This document shows, piece by piece, positions 8,438 to 17,308 of a DNA stretch of 64,000 nt. The stretch's first letter is position 1. Every line of letters starts with the position of its first letter. This stretch comes from CAMLFJ01 sp035524955. Lineage in GTDB: Bacteria > Methylomirabilota > Methylomirabilia > Rokubacteriales > CSP1-6. The stretch covers positions 67,579 to 131,578 of the forward strand of contig DATLFG010000072.1 of NCBI GenBank assembly GCA_035524955.1, in the 5' to 3' direction. Made by a program: the position numbers and the translations under genes. The notes beneath the pieces are model-generated. The model searched no databases, was not told the origin of the DNA, and saw only the letters and a program-made list of their open reading frames with translations.

Positions 8438-9967
8438 ATGGACGTGCTCGCCGCGCACGCCGCCCGGCATCCCGAGAAGCCCGCTCTCCTCGAAGACGAG
8501 CGCGTCTGGAGCTGGGCCGAGCTCATCGCGCGGCGCAACCGGCTGGGCCATGGCCTCGTCGGACTCGGGCTGCCGCCCGGCGGCCACGTCATCGTCTACG
8601 CGGAGAACTCGCTGGAGCACTACCTGGCCAGCACGGCCGCACGGGCGGCCGGGCTCATCCCCGCGCCCATGAATCACCGGCTGGTGGCCGAGGAGGTCGT
8701 CTACATCCTCGACCACTCCGACGCGGTCGGGGTGCTGGTGAGCGATCGCTTCCTGCCCGTGGTCGAGGCCATCCGCGCCCAGGCCGGGAAGGTGCGGCAG
8801 TGGATCCTGCTCGGAACCCAGCGGCGACCGTGGGGCGTGCACGTGGACGACCTGCTGGCCGCCGGGCGGCCCGATCCGGTGGAGCCGCGGGTGGGCGAGG
8901 GCTTCGGCGCGTCCGTCATCTATACGGGCGGCACCACCGGGAAGCCCAAGGGGGCCCTGCGCCGGGGGATCGATCCGCAAGACCTGATGGACACGCTGCG
9001 CGCCATGGACCTACTCGACCCGGCCCACGTGCACCTGGTGGCCGGGCCCATGTACCACTCGGCGCCGGGCGGCCTCGCACTCTACACACACCTGGTCGGC
9101 GGCACCGTGGTCATCATGCCGAAGTTCGACCCGGAGCAGGCGCTGGCCCAGATCGAGCGGCACCGCTGCACCAGCACCTTCATGGCCCCGACCCTCCTCA
9201 AGCGCATCGTGGACCTGCCCGCGGCGGCCCGCGGGCGCTACGACGTCTCCTCGATGCGCGCCATCATCATGGCGGCGGCCCCGTGTCCGATGAGCGTGAA
9301 AGAGAGCGTGGTGGCCCACTTCGGGCCCACGCTCTACGAGTTCTACGGCTCGAGCGAGCTCGGGGTGAACACGGTGTTGCGCCCGGAGGACGTGCTGCGC
9401 AAGCCCGGCTCGTGCGGGCGCGCGGCGCCGGGCAGGGAGATCGCGCTGCTCGATGACGACGGGCGCCCGGTGCCGACCGGCGAGCCGGGCGAGCTCTACG
9501 TGCGCCGGTTCCCCGGAATTCTCGACGAGTACTACCGCGATCCCGAGGCCACCGAGAAGATGCGCCGGGGCGACTGGTACACGGTGGGTGACGTGGCCTA
9601 CGTGGACGCGGACGGCTTCTACTACATCTGCGACCGCAAGCGCGACATGATCATCTCGGCGGGTGTCAACATCTACCCGGCCGAGATCGAGGACGTGCTG
9701 CACCGCCACCCCGAGGTGCTCGACGCCGCCGTCTTCGGGGTGCCCGACGACGAGTGGGGCGAGCGCGTGCACGCCGCGGTCCATGTGCGGCCCGGGCAGC
9801 ACCTCACCGCGGAAGAGATCACCGCGTTCTGCCGGGAGCACATGGCCGGCTACAAGGTGCCCCGCGAGGTCTCCTTCCACGACGTCTTCCCGCGCGACGC
9901 GGCGGGCAAGCTGCTCAAGCGCCAGCTCCGCGAGCCCTACTGGGCCGGGCGCGCCGCGCGCGTCTGA
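8438..9967 (+). CDS. Acyl-CoA synthetase / AMP-binding ligase
   Basis: A 509-residue ANL-superfamily enzyme that would activate a carboxylic acid to acyl-AMP and then acyl-CoA. Core motifs in order: P-loop YTGGTTGKPKGA (about residues 163-174), YEFYGSSELG (about 300), the hinge GDVAYVDADGFYYICDRKRD (about 381-400), SAGVNIYPAEIED, and the C-terminal catalytic-Lys segment DAAGKLLKRQL. All are intact. The substrate class is unclear; it resembles medium/long-chain or aryl-CoA ligases. It starts at ATG 8438 with only a weak ribosome site. The downstream cyclase gene follows 11 bases later on the same strand, perhaps co-transcribed by chance rather than function. Confidence 0.9.
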   Translation: MDVLAAHAARHPEKPALLEDERVWSWAELIARRNRLGHGLVGLGLPPGGHVIVYAENSLEHYLASTAARAAGLIPAPMNHRLVAEEVVYILDHSDAVGVLVSDRFLPVVEAIRAQAGKVRQWILLGTQRRPWGVHVDDLLAAGRPDPVEPRVGEGFGASVIYTGGTTGKPKGALRRGIDPQDLMDTLRAMDLLDPAHVHLVAGPMYHSAPGGLALYTHLVGGTVVIMPKFDPEQALAQIERHRCTSTFMAPTLLKRIVDLPAAARGRYDVSSMRAIIMAAAPCPMSVKESVVAHFGPTLYEFYGSSELGVNTVLRPEDVLRKPGSCGRAAPGREIALLDDDGRPVPTGEPGELYVRRFPGILDEYYRDPEATEKMRRGDWYTVGDVAYVDADGFYYICDRKRDMIISAGVNIYPAEIEDVLHRHPEVLDAAVFGVPDDEWGERVHAAVHVRPGQHLTAEEITAFCREHMAGYKVPREVSFHDVFPRDAAGKLLKRQLREPYWAGRAARV

Positions 9968-9978
9968 GTCCTCCACGC

Positions 9979-11571
9979 ATGCGCTTCCGCCTCACCGTCA
10001 AGATCACGGTCCTGATCATCCTGGTCCTGATCATCGGGTTCGGGGTCGCGACCGTCCTCACCATCAAGCGGGAGAGCGAGCTGCTCGTCGAGCAGAACAA
10101 GATGGCGGCACGCCAGCTCATCGGCACGCTGGTCTCGAGCATCGAGACCGCCATGCTCTCCGAGCGGCCCGACATCACCCGCGGCCTCATCGACGATTTG
10201 CGCAGTTCAAAATTGGTCCAGGGCCTGGTCGTCTACCGGCGTAATGGCGTGGAGGCCTTCACCGACCTGGCCACGCTCCGGGAGGTGTCGAAGGAAGCCG
10301 ACCTCCCCAGTGGCGTGACGGCCTCGATCGAGAAGATGCGCCGCGAGCCGGGGCGCACGATGGCGGGGCCGCTCTTCACGCGGGCGCTCGAGACGCTCCA
10401 GACCCAGGAAGCGCTCGAGGCGCGCGACGGAGCCGCGGTGTTCACGGTGTACCAGCCGATCCCCAACCGGGAGCGGTGCCAGGGCTGCCACGGCTCGGAC
10501 CACACAGTGCGTGCGGTGGTCCAGGCCGCGACCTCGATGGAGCCGGTGCTGGCCGAGGTGCGCAAGCAGCGGAACCGCCAGATCATGATCGGCCTCATGA
10601 CCATCGTGGCGGCGGCCGCGGTGCTCGCGGTGGCCATGCGCTACGTCGTGGTCCGGCCGATCCACGAGCTGGCCGCGGTGGCTCGACGCATCGGCGAGGG
10701 CGACTTCGCGGTGCGGGCCCGCGCCGGCTCCAGTGACGAGGTGGCCGAGCTGGGCGGCGCGCTCAACGATATGACCGGCCATCTTGAACGAGCCCAGCAG
10801 AACCTGGCCGCCCGCAATACCGAGCTGGCCACCGCGCTCGAGAATCTGCAGGCATCGCGGCAGCGGCTCGAGGTGCTCGAGCAGCTCAAGGGCGAGCTCT
10901 CCAAGTTCGTGCCCGACGCGGTGAAGGAGCTGCTCGAGCGGGATCCCAGCGCGACCAGCCTCGAGAAGCGGAACGAGGAGGTCTCGGTGCTCTTCCTCGA
11001 CATCGCGGGCTACACGCGACTCTCCGAGCAGCTCGAGGCCAAGCGGCTCAACCAGCTCGTGCAGACCTACTTCTCGAGCTTCCTCGAGATCATCCGCCGG
11101 CACCACGGCGACGTGAACGAGACGGCGGGCGACGGGCTCATGGTGATCTTCCAGAAGCAGCCGCGCGGACCCGGTGGCGGTGACGAGGACCACGCGCTGA
11201 ACGCGACCCGGGCCGCCTTCGCGATCCGCCAGAAGACGACCGCGCTGAACGAGGAGTATGGGGGGGTCTTCCCGGCCATCGCGCTACACATGGGGATCAA
11301 TACCGGGCAGGCGCTGGTGGGCGCCACCAAGCTCGGCGGGGCCGCCTCCCAGCGCTGGACCTTCACCGCCACCGGGCCCACCACCAACATCGCGGCGCGG
11401 TTCGCGGGCGCCGCCGAGGGTGGGGACATCGTGGTGGGGCAGGTGACCGCCGACCGCATCGCCGGGCTCTTCGTGCTGGAATCCCTCGGCGAGCGCAGCT
11501 TCAAGAATGTCTCGCAGCCGCTCCCGATCTACCGGGTGATCCCGCCCGGCGTCTACAGCAAGGTCACGTAG
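9979..11571 (+). CDS. Membrane adenylate/guanylate cyclase with heme-c sensor domain and HAMP
   Basis: A 530-residue inner-membrane signalling protein. Order: transmembrane helix (about 8-29); periplasmic region ending in CQGCH (Cys167, Cys170, His171), the covalent heme-c attachment motif of DUF3365/Tll0287-like sensor domains; second helix (about 197-216); HAMP domain; coiled coil (about 265-300); class III cyclase catalytic domain. The latter shows VLFLDIAGYTRLSEQ and ETAGDGLMVIF with both metal-binding Asp residues, and HMGINTGQALVG. It probably makes cAMP or cGMP in response to redox state or a gas sensed by the heme. Whether ATP or GTP is used was not decided. ATG 9979 has no strong ribosome site. 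Confidence 0.9.
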   Translation: MRFRLTVKITVLIILVLIIGFGVATVLTIKRESELLVEQNKMAARQLIGTLVSSIETAMLSERPDITRGLIDDLRSSKLVQGLVVYRRNGVEAFTDLATLREVSKEADLPSGVTASIEKMRREPGRTMAGPLFTRALETLQTQEALEARDGAAVFTVYQPIPNRERCQGCHGSDHTVRAVVQAATSMEPVLAEVRKQRNRQIMIGLMTIVAAAAVLAVAMRYVVVRPIHELAAVARRIGEGDFAVRARAGSSDEVAELGGALNDMTGHLERAQQNLAARNTELATALENLQASRQRLEVLEQLKGELSKFVPDAVKELLERDPSATSLEKRNEEVSVLFLDIAGYTRLSEQLEAKRLNQLVQTYFSSFLEIIRRHHGDVNETAGDGLMVIFQKQPRGPGGGDEDHALNATRAAFAIRQKTTALNEEYGGVFPAIALHMGINTGQALVGATKLGGAASQRWTFTATGPTTNIAARFAGAAEGGDIVVGQVTADRIAGLFVLESLGERSFKNVSQPLPIYRVIPPGVYSKVT

Positions 11572-11583
11572 CTCCCTCGATCC

Positions 11584-11985
11584 CTACGACCCGCCGCCGC
11601 CCCCTCCGCCTTTCCAGTCGAACGAGGTCACGGTGACCCGGTAGGACGCGCCGGCCGCCTTGAGCGGCACCTCGAAGTAGGTGCGAGCGTTGAACTGGAC
11701 GACGCCGTGCACGAAGCCGATCGTCTTCGCGATCACCGCGCCAGAGGCGTCGAGCGTCTCCACCAGCAGACGGACGTCGGCGGCCGCCCGGCCGTAGTCG
11801 TTGTAGACGTAGCCCCGGATCACCGGCTTGCCCCCGCGCCTGGTTCCCGCCTCCCAGTCGAGCCGGATCCGCGGATCGATGCCCGACGGTGCGCTCACCG
11901 CGGCCGCCGGCGGCGTCGGCGTCGCGACCGGGCCCAGGGCCAGGATCGCCGCGCTCGCCAGTACGAGCGCCTTGATGGTCGTCAT
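11584..11985 (-). CDS. Small secreted protein of unknown function (FxLYD-like)
   Basis: A 133-residue protein with an N-terminal export signal (hydrophobic residues 5-20, Ala-rich cleavage region near 28). The rest is a single beta-rich domain with VIRGYVYNDYGRAAADVRLLVE, reminiscent of FxLYD or transglutaminase-associated immunoglobulin-like domains in which secreted proteins carry 'N-x-G-x-x-A' turns. It ends in a run of seven glycines and Ser. It has a good GGAGG ribosome site before ATG 11985. It converges with the cyclase gene, 12 bases between stops. No reaction can be assigned. Confidence 0.7.
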   Translation of the reverse strand: MTTIKALVLASAAILALGPVATPTPPAAAVSAPSGIDPRIRLDWEAGTRRGGKPVIRGYVYNDYGRAAADVRLLVETLDASGAVIAKTIGFVHGVVQFNARTYFEVPLKAAGASYRVTVTSFDWKGGGGGGGS

Positions 11986-12042
11986 CGTCGCGTGCCTCCC
12001 GCCCCCTATGATGCGCGGGGGAGGGCCCGGGATGCGGACGAT

Positions 12043-13260
12043 TCAGCCCCGGCCGCCCGCCAGGAGCCGGGCCTCGGGCATGGCCCGCAGCCGCGCCATG
12101 GCGAGCACCCCCAGCGCCGGCCCCACCGCCAGCACCGCGAAGGCCCAGCGCCAGCCGGCCCATGCCGCCACCGGAGGAATCAGCCAGATTGAGACCATGG
12201 TCAGCGCGAAGCCGAGGCAGGTCTGACTGGTGAGCGCGGTGCCGACATAGGCCGCGGGCGCCAGCTCGGTGACCGCGGTGGAGAACTGGGCCGAGTCGGC
12301 GATCACCGTGACGCCCCAGACCACCGCCACCAGCAAGGTCAGGACGGGTGGCCCGCCGAACGTGAGCCCGATCAGGATGGCGCACAGGCCGGAGAGCGCC
12401 ATGGCCGCGATGGTCAGCGTGGTGCGGCCCCAGCGGTCGGCGAGCGCGCCTCCCGCCCAGGCGCCGACGCCCCCGGCCAGCCCCACGCAGACGAAGGTGG
12501 CCGCGCTGGCATTGAGCCCCGCGTAGCTGCCGCCGCCGCGGGCCTCGAGGCTCGCGGCCAGGAACGTCGCCAGCCAGGCCCACATTGCGTAGAGCTCCCA
12601 CATGTGACCGAAGTAGCCGAAGCAGGCGAGCCGGGGTCCGCGGTCGCGCAGCACCGCGGCGGCCATGCGCAGGTCGAAGCGGGCCGGCGGAAAGCGATGC
12701 GGGCCCTCGGTGATCAGCGTGACTGCGAGGGCGCCGAGCGTCGCCGCCAGCGAGGCGGCGAGCAGGGTGTGGCGCCAGGGCAGCTCGGTGAGGCCGCGGA
12801 TGAGGTGCGGGGCGGCCGAGCCCACCGTGAGCGCGGCCACGAGGAGCCCGATGGCGAGCCCGCGGCCCTCGCGGAACCAGGTGGCCGCGATCTTCATCGC
12901 GGGCGGGTAGGTGCCGGCCAGGCAGATCCCGGTGAGAAAGCGCAGGACGAGCGCGGGGGTCAGGTGCTCGACCCAGAGCGCCAGTATCGCGTTCGCGACC
13001 GCGCCCGCCAGCGCTCCCCACATCATGAGCGCGCGGGCGGGCACGATGTCCGGCAAGTTGGTGAGCGCCGCGGCGAGGGTGCCGGCGATGAAGCCGGCCT
13101 GCACCGCGATGGTCAGGCCCGCGCGCCCGCCGTCGCCCAGGGCCCACTCGCGGGAGAGCGCGGGCAGCACCGCGGAGGCGGTGAACCAGAGCGAGAGCAC
13201 GAGCAGCTCGGCCAGCGACAGCAGGCCGAGCACCCTCCAGCGAGCCGATCCCCCGTCCAT
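12043..13260 (-). CDS. MFS transporter
   Basis: A 405-residue major facilitator superfamily carrier with about twelve hydrophobic segments in two halves. The loop between helices 2 and 3 carries the remnant ALTNLPDIVPARALMMWGAL, and that between helices 8 and 9 has ALADRWGRTTLTI, the D-R-W-G-R form of the MFS signature. An acidic residue in an early helix and the NIAGI-like ICLAGTYPPAMKI are present. The substrate is unknown; nitrate/nitrite, organic acid or drug carriers all have similar architecture. ATG 13260 gives a normal N terminus. It is divergent from the fructose bisphosphatase gene across a 122-bp region. Confidence 0.85.
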   Translation of the reverse strand: MDGGSARWRVLGLLSLAELLVLSLWFTASAVLPALSREWALGDGGRAGLTIAVQAGFIAGTLAAALTNLPDIVPARALMMWGALAGAVANAILALWVEHLTPALVLRFLTGICLAGTYPPAMKIAATWFREGRGLAIGLLVAALTVGSAAPHLIRGLTELPWRHTLLAASLAATLGALAVTLITEGPHRFPPARFDLRMAAAVLRDRGPRLACFGYFGHMWELYAMWAWLATFLAASLEARGGGSYAGLNASAATFVCVGLAGGVGAWAGGALADRWGRTTLTIAAMALSGLCAILIGLTFGGPPVLTLLVAVVWGVTVIADSAQFSTAVTELAPAAYVGTALTSQTCLGFALTMVSIWLIPPVAAWAGWRWAFAVLAVGPALGVLAMARLRAMPEARLLAGGRG

Positions 13261-13301
13261 GATCTGAGCATCTAAGCACAGGTCCGCAAGAGGTGTGCGT
13301 G

Positions 13302-13330
13302 TTGACTGAGTACCGATGATCGTCTAGCAT
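13302..13330 (+). promoter_or_regulatory. Predicted sigma-70 promoter for the fructose bisphosphatase gene
   Basis: TTGACT (13302-13307), a 17-bp spacer and TAGCAT (13325-13330) match the housekeeping consensus well, about 50 bases before the start codon. It lies in the intergenic space shared with the divergent MFS gene. Confidence 0.65.
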
Positions 13331-13382
13331 CATCGCGAGGCGCCCTGCATCGCGCCATCCGACTCCACGACGAGAGGATTCC

Positions 13383-14384
13383 ATGGCCGATTCGCCGATG
13401 ACGCTATCGGAACATCTCTCGACCCAGCAGGCCTCTCTCTCGACCGAGCATGCTCGGAACGTGGCGGCTGTCCTCGGCCGGATCGGGCGTGTCGCCGCGG
13501 TGATCGCGCAGGAGCTGGCCCATGCCGCGCTGCGCGACCGGCTCGGCTACGTGGGCGGCGCCAACGCCAGCGGCGACCAGGTCAAGAAGCTCGACGTCTG
13601 GGGCCACGACACCATGGTGAGCGCGCTCCGGGAGACCGGCGCGTGCGCCGCGCTGATCTCCGAGGAGGCCGCGGAGCCCATCGAGATGGACGCGGGCGGC
13701 ACCCACGCCCTCGTGGTCTGCGCGGATCCGGTGGACGGGTCCTCGAATCTCGACGTCAACGGGGCGGTGGGCACGATCTTCTCGCTGCGGCCCTCGAGGG
13801 GGAAGACGCCCGCGGGTCCGGTCGCGCTCGGCCGCGGCACCGATCAGATCGCGGCGGGCTACGTGATGTACGGCCCCGCCGCCATGCTCGTCTACACGGT
13901 GGGGCAGGGCACGCACGGTTTCACCCTCGCGCCGGAGTCCGGCGAGTTCCTGCTCACGCATCCGGACATGCGGATTCCCCGGCGCGGCAAGGCTTACGGG
14001 ATCAACGAGGGCAACGTCCATTCGTGGCACCCCGGCCAGCGCGCCTTCGTCGAGCATCTGAAGACACCGGACAAGGCGGCCGGCCGACCGTACTCTCTCC
14101 GCTACTCGGGGGCGATGGTGGCCGACGTCCACCGCACCCTGCTGGACGGCGGGCTCTTCATGTACCCTGCGGACTGGAGCGACCCGAAGAAGCCAAAGGC
14201 CAAGCTGCGGCTGCTCTACGAGGTCGCGCCGATGGCCCTGATCTGCGAGCAGGCGGGCGGCCGCGCGAGCACCGGGCTCGAGCGCGTGCTCGATCTGGTC
14301 GCCACCGAATATCATCAGCGAGCGGCGGTCATCCTCGGCAGCACCGAGGACGTCGAGACGGCCGACGCGTTCTACCGTCGCTGA
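13383..14384 (+). CDS. fbp: Class I fructose-1,6-bisphosphatase
   Basis: A 333-residue enzyme that hydrolyses fructose-1,6-bisphosphate to fructose-6-phosphate in gluconeogenesis (or a Calvin cycle). The catalytic metal site DPVDGSSNLD (about residues 117-126) and the preceding SEEAAEPIEM are intact, as is the substrate stretch RYSGAMVADVHRTLLDGGLF (about 240-259) and the later GLFMYPAD. Length equals the family norm. A GAGAGGA site precedes ATG 13383. The following gene is a class I aldolase on the same strand 31 bases away, so the two steps triose-phosphates to FBP to F6P are encoded together. Confidence 0.95.
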   Translation: MADSPMTLSEHLSTQQASLSTEHARNVAAVLGRIGRVAAVIAQELAHAALRDRLGYVGGANASGDQVKKLDVWGHDTMVSALRETGACAALISEEAAEPIEMDAGGTHALVVCADPVDGSSNLDVNGAVGTIFSLRPSRGKTPAGPVALGRGTDQIAAGYVMYGPAAMLVYTVGQGTHGFTLAPESGEFLLTHPDMRIPRRGKAYGINEGNVHSWHPGQRAFVEHLKTPDKAAGRPYSLRYSGAMVADVHRTLLDGGLFMYPADWSDPKKPKAKLRLLYEVAPMALICEQAGGRASTGLERVLDLVATEYHQRAAVILGSTEDVETADAFYRR

Positions 14385-14415
14385 CCTTCGAGCCGGGAAA
14401 GGAGCGGGCACACCC

Positions 14416-15342
14416 ATGGAATCGCGAGTGAAGGAGATCCTGAGCTGGTACGGCAGCGACAATCCGGGCACGCTCACCAACATCTCCCGGCTCCTGAATC
14501 ACGGACGCCTGGCCGGCACCGGGAAGCTGGTCATCCTTCCGGTGGACCAGGGCTTCGAACACGGCCCCGCGCGCAGCTTCGCGGTGAACGCGCCCGCCTA
14601 CGACCCGTCGTACCACTTCCGGCTCGCGATCGACGCCGGCTGCAACGCCTACGCGGCGCCGCTCGGCTTCCTGGAGGCGGGCGCCGCCGAGTTCGCGGGC
14701 CAGGTCCCACTCATCCTCAAGATGAACAACCACGACGTGCTCCACGACGAGAAGGACCCGCTGTCCGCGGTGACCGGCTCGGTGAAGGACGCGCTCCGGC
14801 TCGGCTGCGTGGCGGTGGGCTTCACGATTTACCCGGGGTCGTCCCAGGCCCAGATCATGTACCAGCAGTGCCGCGAGATGATCCAGGAGGCCAAGGCCAG
14901 CGGGCTGGCCGCAGTGGTGTGGTCCTACCCGCGCGGGACGGACGTGAGCAAGGCGGGTGAAACGGGGTTGGACGTCGTCGCCTACGCGGCCCAGATCGCG
15001 GCCCAGCTCGGCGCCCACGTCATCAAGGTGAAGCCGCCCACCGAGCACATCGAGCAGGCCGAGGCCAAGAAGGCCTACGAGAAAGCCAAGGTACCGATGG
15101 CCACGCTGAGCGAGCGGGTGCGCCACGTGGTGCAGTCCGCCTTCGACGGGCGTCGCATCGTGATCTTCTCGGGCGGGGCCACCAAGGAGAACGACGAGGC
15201 GATCTTCGACGAGTGCCGCGGCATCCGCGACGGCGGCGGCTTCGGCTCCATCATCGGGCGCAACTCGTTCCAGCGGCCGCGCGACCACGCGCTGCGGTTC
15301 CTGGACACCGTGATGAAGATCTACTCGGGCGAGAAGAAGTAG
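14416..15342 (+). CDS. fbaB: Class I fructose-bisphosphate aldolase (DhnA/FbaB type)
   Basis: A 308-residue DeoC/LacD-superfamily aldolase. The Schiff-base Lys lies in HVIKVKPPTEHIEQ (about residues 197-210). LVILPVDQGFEHGPARSF near residue 35 and the phosphate-binding GGATKENDEA late in the protein are characteristic of the archaeal-type class I enzyme. It interconverts fructose-1,6-bisphosphate and two triose phosphates. It follows fbp closely, a pairing that favours the gluconeogenic direction. An AGGAGCGGG site precedes ATG 14416. No class II aldolase is present in the window. Confidence 0.93.
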   Translation: MESRVKEILSWYGSDNPGTLTNISRLLNHGRLAGTGKLVILPVDQGFEHGPARSFAVNAPAYDPSYHFRLAIDAGCNAYAAPLGFLEAGAAEFAGQVPLILKMNNHDVLHDEKDPLSAVTGSVKDALRLGCVAVGFTIYPGSSQAQIMYQQCREMIQEAKASGLAAVVWSYPRGTDVSKAGETGLDVVAYAAQIAAQLGAHVIKVKPPTEHIEQAEAKKAYEKAKVPMATLSERVRHVVQSAFDGRRIVIFSGGATKENDEAIFDECRGIRDGGGFGSIIGRNSFQRPRDHALRFLDTVMKIYSGEKK

Positions 15343-15461
15343 CGCCCGCGGAGGTGACCGTCCGCGAGTCCGCCAAGCCTCGAGGACCCGGCCGCGCTCG
15401 GGCCCGGCAACCCCGCCCGGGGGTTGGAGAATTCCATGGCGGCTGGGAAATGGGGCTGGCA

Positions 15462-15467
15462 TATACT
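15462..15467 (+). promoter_or_regulatory. Possible -10 element seven bases before the next start
   Basis: TATACT stands out in GC-rich sequence and ends seven bases before ATG 15475, with no ribosome site between. This fits a leaderless transcript. No -35 box is seen at the usual distance. Confidence 0.4.
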
Positions 15468-15474
15468 CGGGGCC

Positions 15475-15960
15475 ATGGAGCGGCGCACCTCCTGGTTCCA
15501 GCTCGTGGCGGTGATCCTGGTCCTCGTCGGCCTGGTCACGCTGGCCGCGCCGGAGCCCGCGCAGGCGATGGATCCCCAGATGATGCTGGCCTTGGCCTCC
15601 GCGGCGGGAGCCATCGCGCTGATCGTGGGATACCTCATCGTGGCCAATGGCCGCGAGAAGCAGCGCGCCGCGTCACTGGAAGGGATCTACGCCTGCGGTG
15701 ACCAGGAGGCCTCGGGCCCGATGGGCTGCGGCACGCCCTCCGGATCCGCCTTCACCGCTGTCGCGGTCGCGCCGGACGGCCCCATGCCGGGCGACGGGCG
15801 GGTGGCCTCGCGGACCGACGTCCTCGCGGCCGTGACCGATGCGTGCCCGGCCGGCCAGGCCGCGGGTCCGATGGGCTGCGGCGGCCCGACGAGCCTTGAG
15901 CCCGCCGCCTCCGCCGCCTCCGCCCCCGGCACGCTTCCCTCCGCCGTCCAGGGCCAGTAA
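15475..15960 (+). CDS. Small membrane-associated protein with duplicated GPMGCG motif
   Basis: A 161-residue protein I do not recognise. It has a signal-like or membrane helix at about residues 8-25, a second helix at about 39-55 (ALASAAGAIALIVGYLIVA), then a polar, Ala/Pro/Gly-rich tail. The tail holds two copies of GPMGCG (EASGPMGCGTPS and AAGPMGCGGPT), about 60 residues apart, each with one Cys; they could bind a metal or form a disulfide in the periplasm. I chose ATG 15475 over an in-frame ATG 51 bases upstream because it directly precedes the hydrophobic segment and a TATACT box sits in the longer alternative. The terminator at 15980 follows. Confidence 0.6.
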   Translation: MERRTSWFQLVAVILVLVGLVTLAAPEPAQAMDPQMMLALASAAGAIALIVGYLIVANGREKQRAASLEGIYACGDQEASGPMGCGTPSGSAFTAVAVAPDGPMPGDGRVASRTDVLAAVTDACPAGQAAGPMGCGGPTSLEPAASAASAPGTLPSAVQGQ

Positions 15961-15979
15961 CGGGGTCCGGGCAAGAAGC

Positions 15980-16011
15980 GACCGGCGGGGGAGACCCCGC
16001 CGGTCTTGTTT
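15980..16011. terminator. Intrinsic terminator shared by convergent genes
   Basis: GACCGGCGGGG (15980-15990) pairs perfectly with CCCCGCCGGTC (15995-16005) around a GAGA tetraloop, followed by TTGTTT. It lies between the stop at 15960 and the convergent end of the liv operon at 16031, so it can serve both directions. Confidence 0.8.
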
Positions 16012-16030
16012 CGCGGATCCGGCTGGCTGC

Positions 16031-17251
16031 CTATTTGCGGAAGGCGTCCAGGACCTCGCCGAAGAGCGCCCACTTCTCGCCGTCGAACTTGGCGAGCTGC
16101 TCCTGCTCGATCGGGGCGTGGTCGGTCGGGCTCGTGTTGACCTTGATGCCGGGCAGCAGCAGGGGGAGCTCGACGTTCTTGAGGTTCGCCGCCTGCTTGA
16201 TGATGTTCTCGCGGGAGAGATCGTTGCCGCACTGCTTGATCGTGTGCGCGACCAGGATGGCCACGTTGTACGCGTAGGCGTTGGCCTGGTCGTCGAGCGC
16301 GCCCTCCGGATAGTACTTCTTCATGAAGGCGACCCACTCGAGGAAGCCCTTGTCGTTCTTCCACTGGGGGTCGGTGATCTCCTTCATGTAGAGCGCGGTG
16401 AGCAGGCCTCGGGAGGCCTCGAGGCCGGCCGGCTTCAGCACGGTGCCGAGCGAGCTCGACACGTTGTTCAGGAAGTGCAGCGGCTTCCAGCCGATGTCGT
16501 TGGACTTCTTGATGGCCTGCACCGCGAACTTCGGGATCGTGACGTTGAAGAACACGTTGGCGCCGCTGTTCTTGAGGTTGACGATCTGGGAGTCGATCGT
16601 GGGGTCGGTCACCTCGTAGCTCTGCTTCAAGACGATCAGCTTCTTGGCCGCGTCGCCGAGCCCGTCCTCGAAGCCCTTGAGGTAGTCCTTGCCGTAGTCG
16701 TCATTCTGGTACAGGATTCCGACCTTCGCGTTGGGCACGTTCTTCAGCACGTACGCCGCGTAGATCCGGCCCTCCGTCTGGTAGTTGGGCTGGTAGCCCA
16801 TCGTCCACGGGAAGCTCTTTGGGTCGTTCCACTTGGTGGCCCCGGTGGCCACGAAGATGTGCGGGACCTTTTGCTGATTCACGTACTTGTGAATGGCGCT
16901 GTTGGGGGGCGTGCCCAGGGTTTGAAAGAGGAACGCGACCTGGTCCTGCTCGACGAGCCGGCGCACCATCTCCACCGTCTTGGGCGGGCTGTACTGGTCG
17001 TCGTAGGTGATATAGTTGATCTTGCGGCCGTTGATCCCGCCCTCGTCGTTGACCTTCTTGAAGTAGGCGCCGAGGGCCTTGCCGATGGTCCCGTAGGCGG
17101 ACGCCGGGCCGCTGTAGGGGTTGGTGTTACCGATCTTGATCTCGGTGGCGGTGACGCCGACCACCGTCTGGGCCGCCGCCGCGCCGGCGCCGGCCAGGGC
17201 GGCCAGGCCGCCCACCAGAAGCAGCGCAATGAACCGCGTGAACAGACTCAT
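16031..17251 (-). CDS. livK: Branched-chain amino acid-type ABC substrate-binding protein
   Basis: A 406-residue periplasmic binding protein with a cleavable signal peptide (Leu/Ala-rich, cleavage near AAAAQ at about residue 28). The mature start VVGVTATEIKIGNTNPYSGP is the standard opening of LivK/Peripl_BP_6 proteins, and VGILYQNDDYGKDYLKGFED (about residues 170-189) is the conserved central segment. It captures the ligand for the LivHMGF transporter encoded just upstream. Members bind branched-chain amino acids but also aromatic acids, urea or amides, so the ligand is open. It is the last gene of the operon and ends before an intrinsic terminator. Confidence 0.9.
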   Translation of the reverse strand: MSLFTRFIALLLVGGLAALAGAGAAAAQTVVGVTATEIKIGNTNPYSGPASAYGTIGKALGAYFKKVNDEGGINGRKINYITYDDQYSPPKTVEMVRRLVEQDQVAFLFQTLGTPPNSAIHKYVNQQKVPHIFVATGATKWNDPKSFPWTMGYQPNYQTEGRIYAAYVLKNVPNAKVGILYQNDDYGKDYLKGFEDGLGDAAKKLIVLKQSYEVTDPTIDSQIVNLKNSGANVFFNVTIPKFAVQAIKKSNDIGWKPLHFLNNVSSSLGTVLKPAGLEASRGLLTALYMKEITDPQWKNDKGFLEWVAFMKKYYPEGALDDQANAYAYNVAILVAHTIKQCGNDLSRENIIKQAANLKNVELPLLLPGIKVNTSPTDHAPIEQEQLAKFDGEKWALFGEVLDAFRK

Positions 17252-17308
17252 GTTCGCCTCCCGTTCAGGTTGAGGGGTGGGACTTCCGGACGGGCCACCG
17301 GCCCCGGC

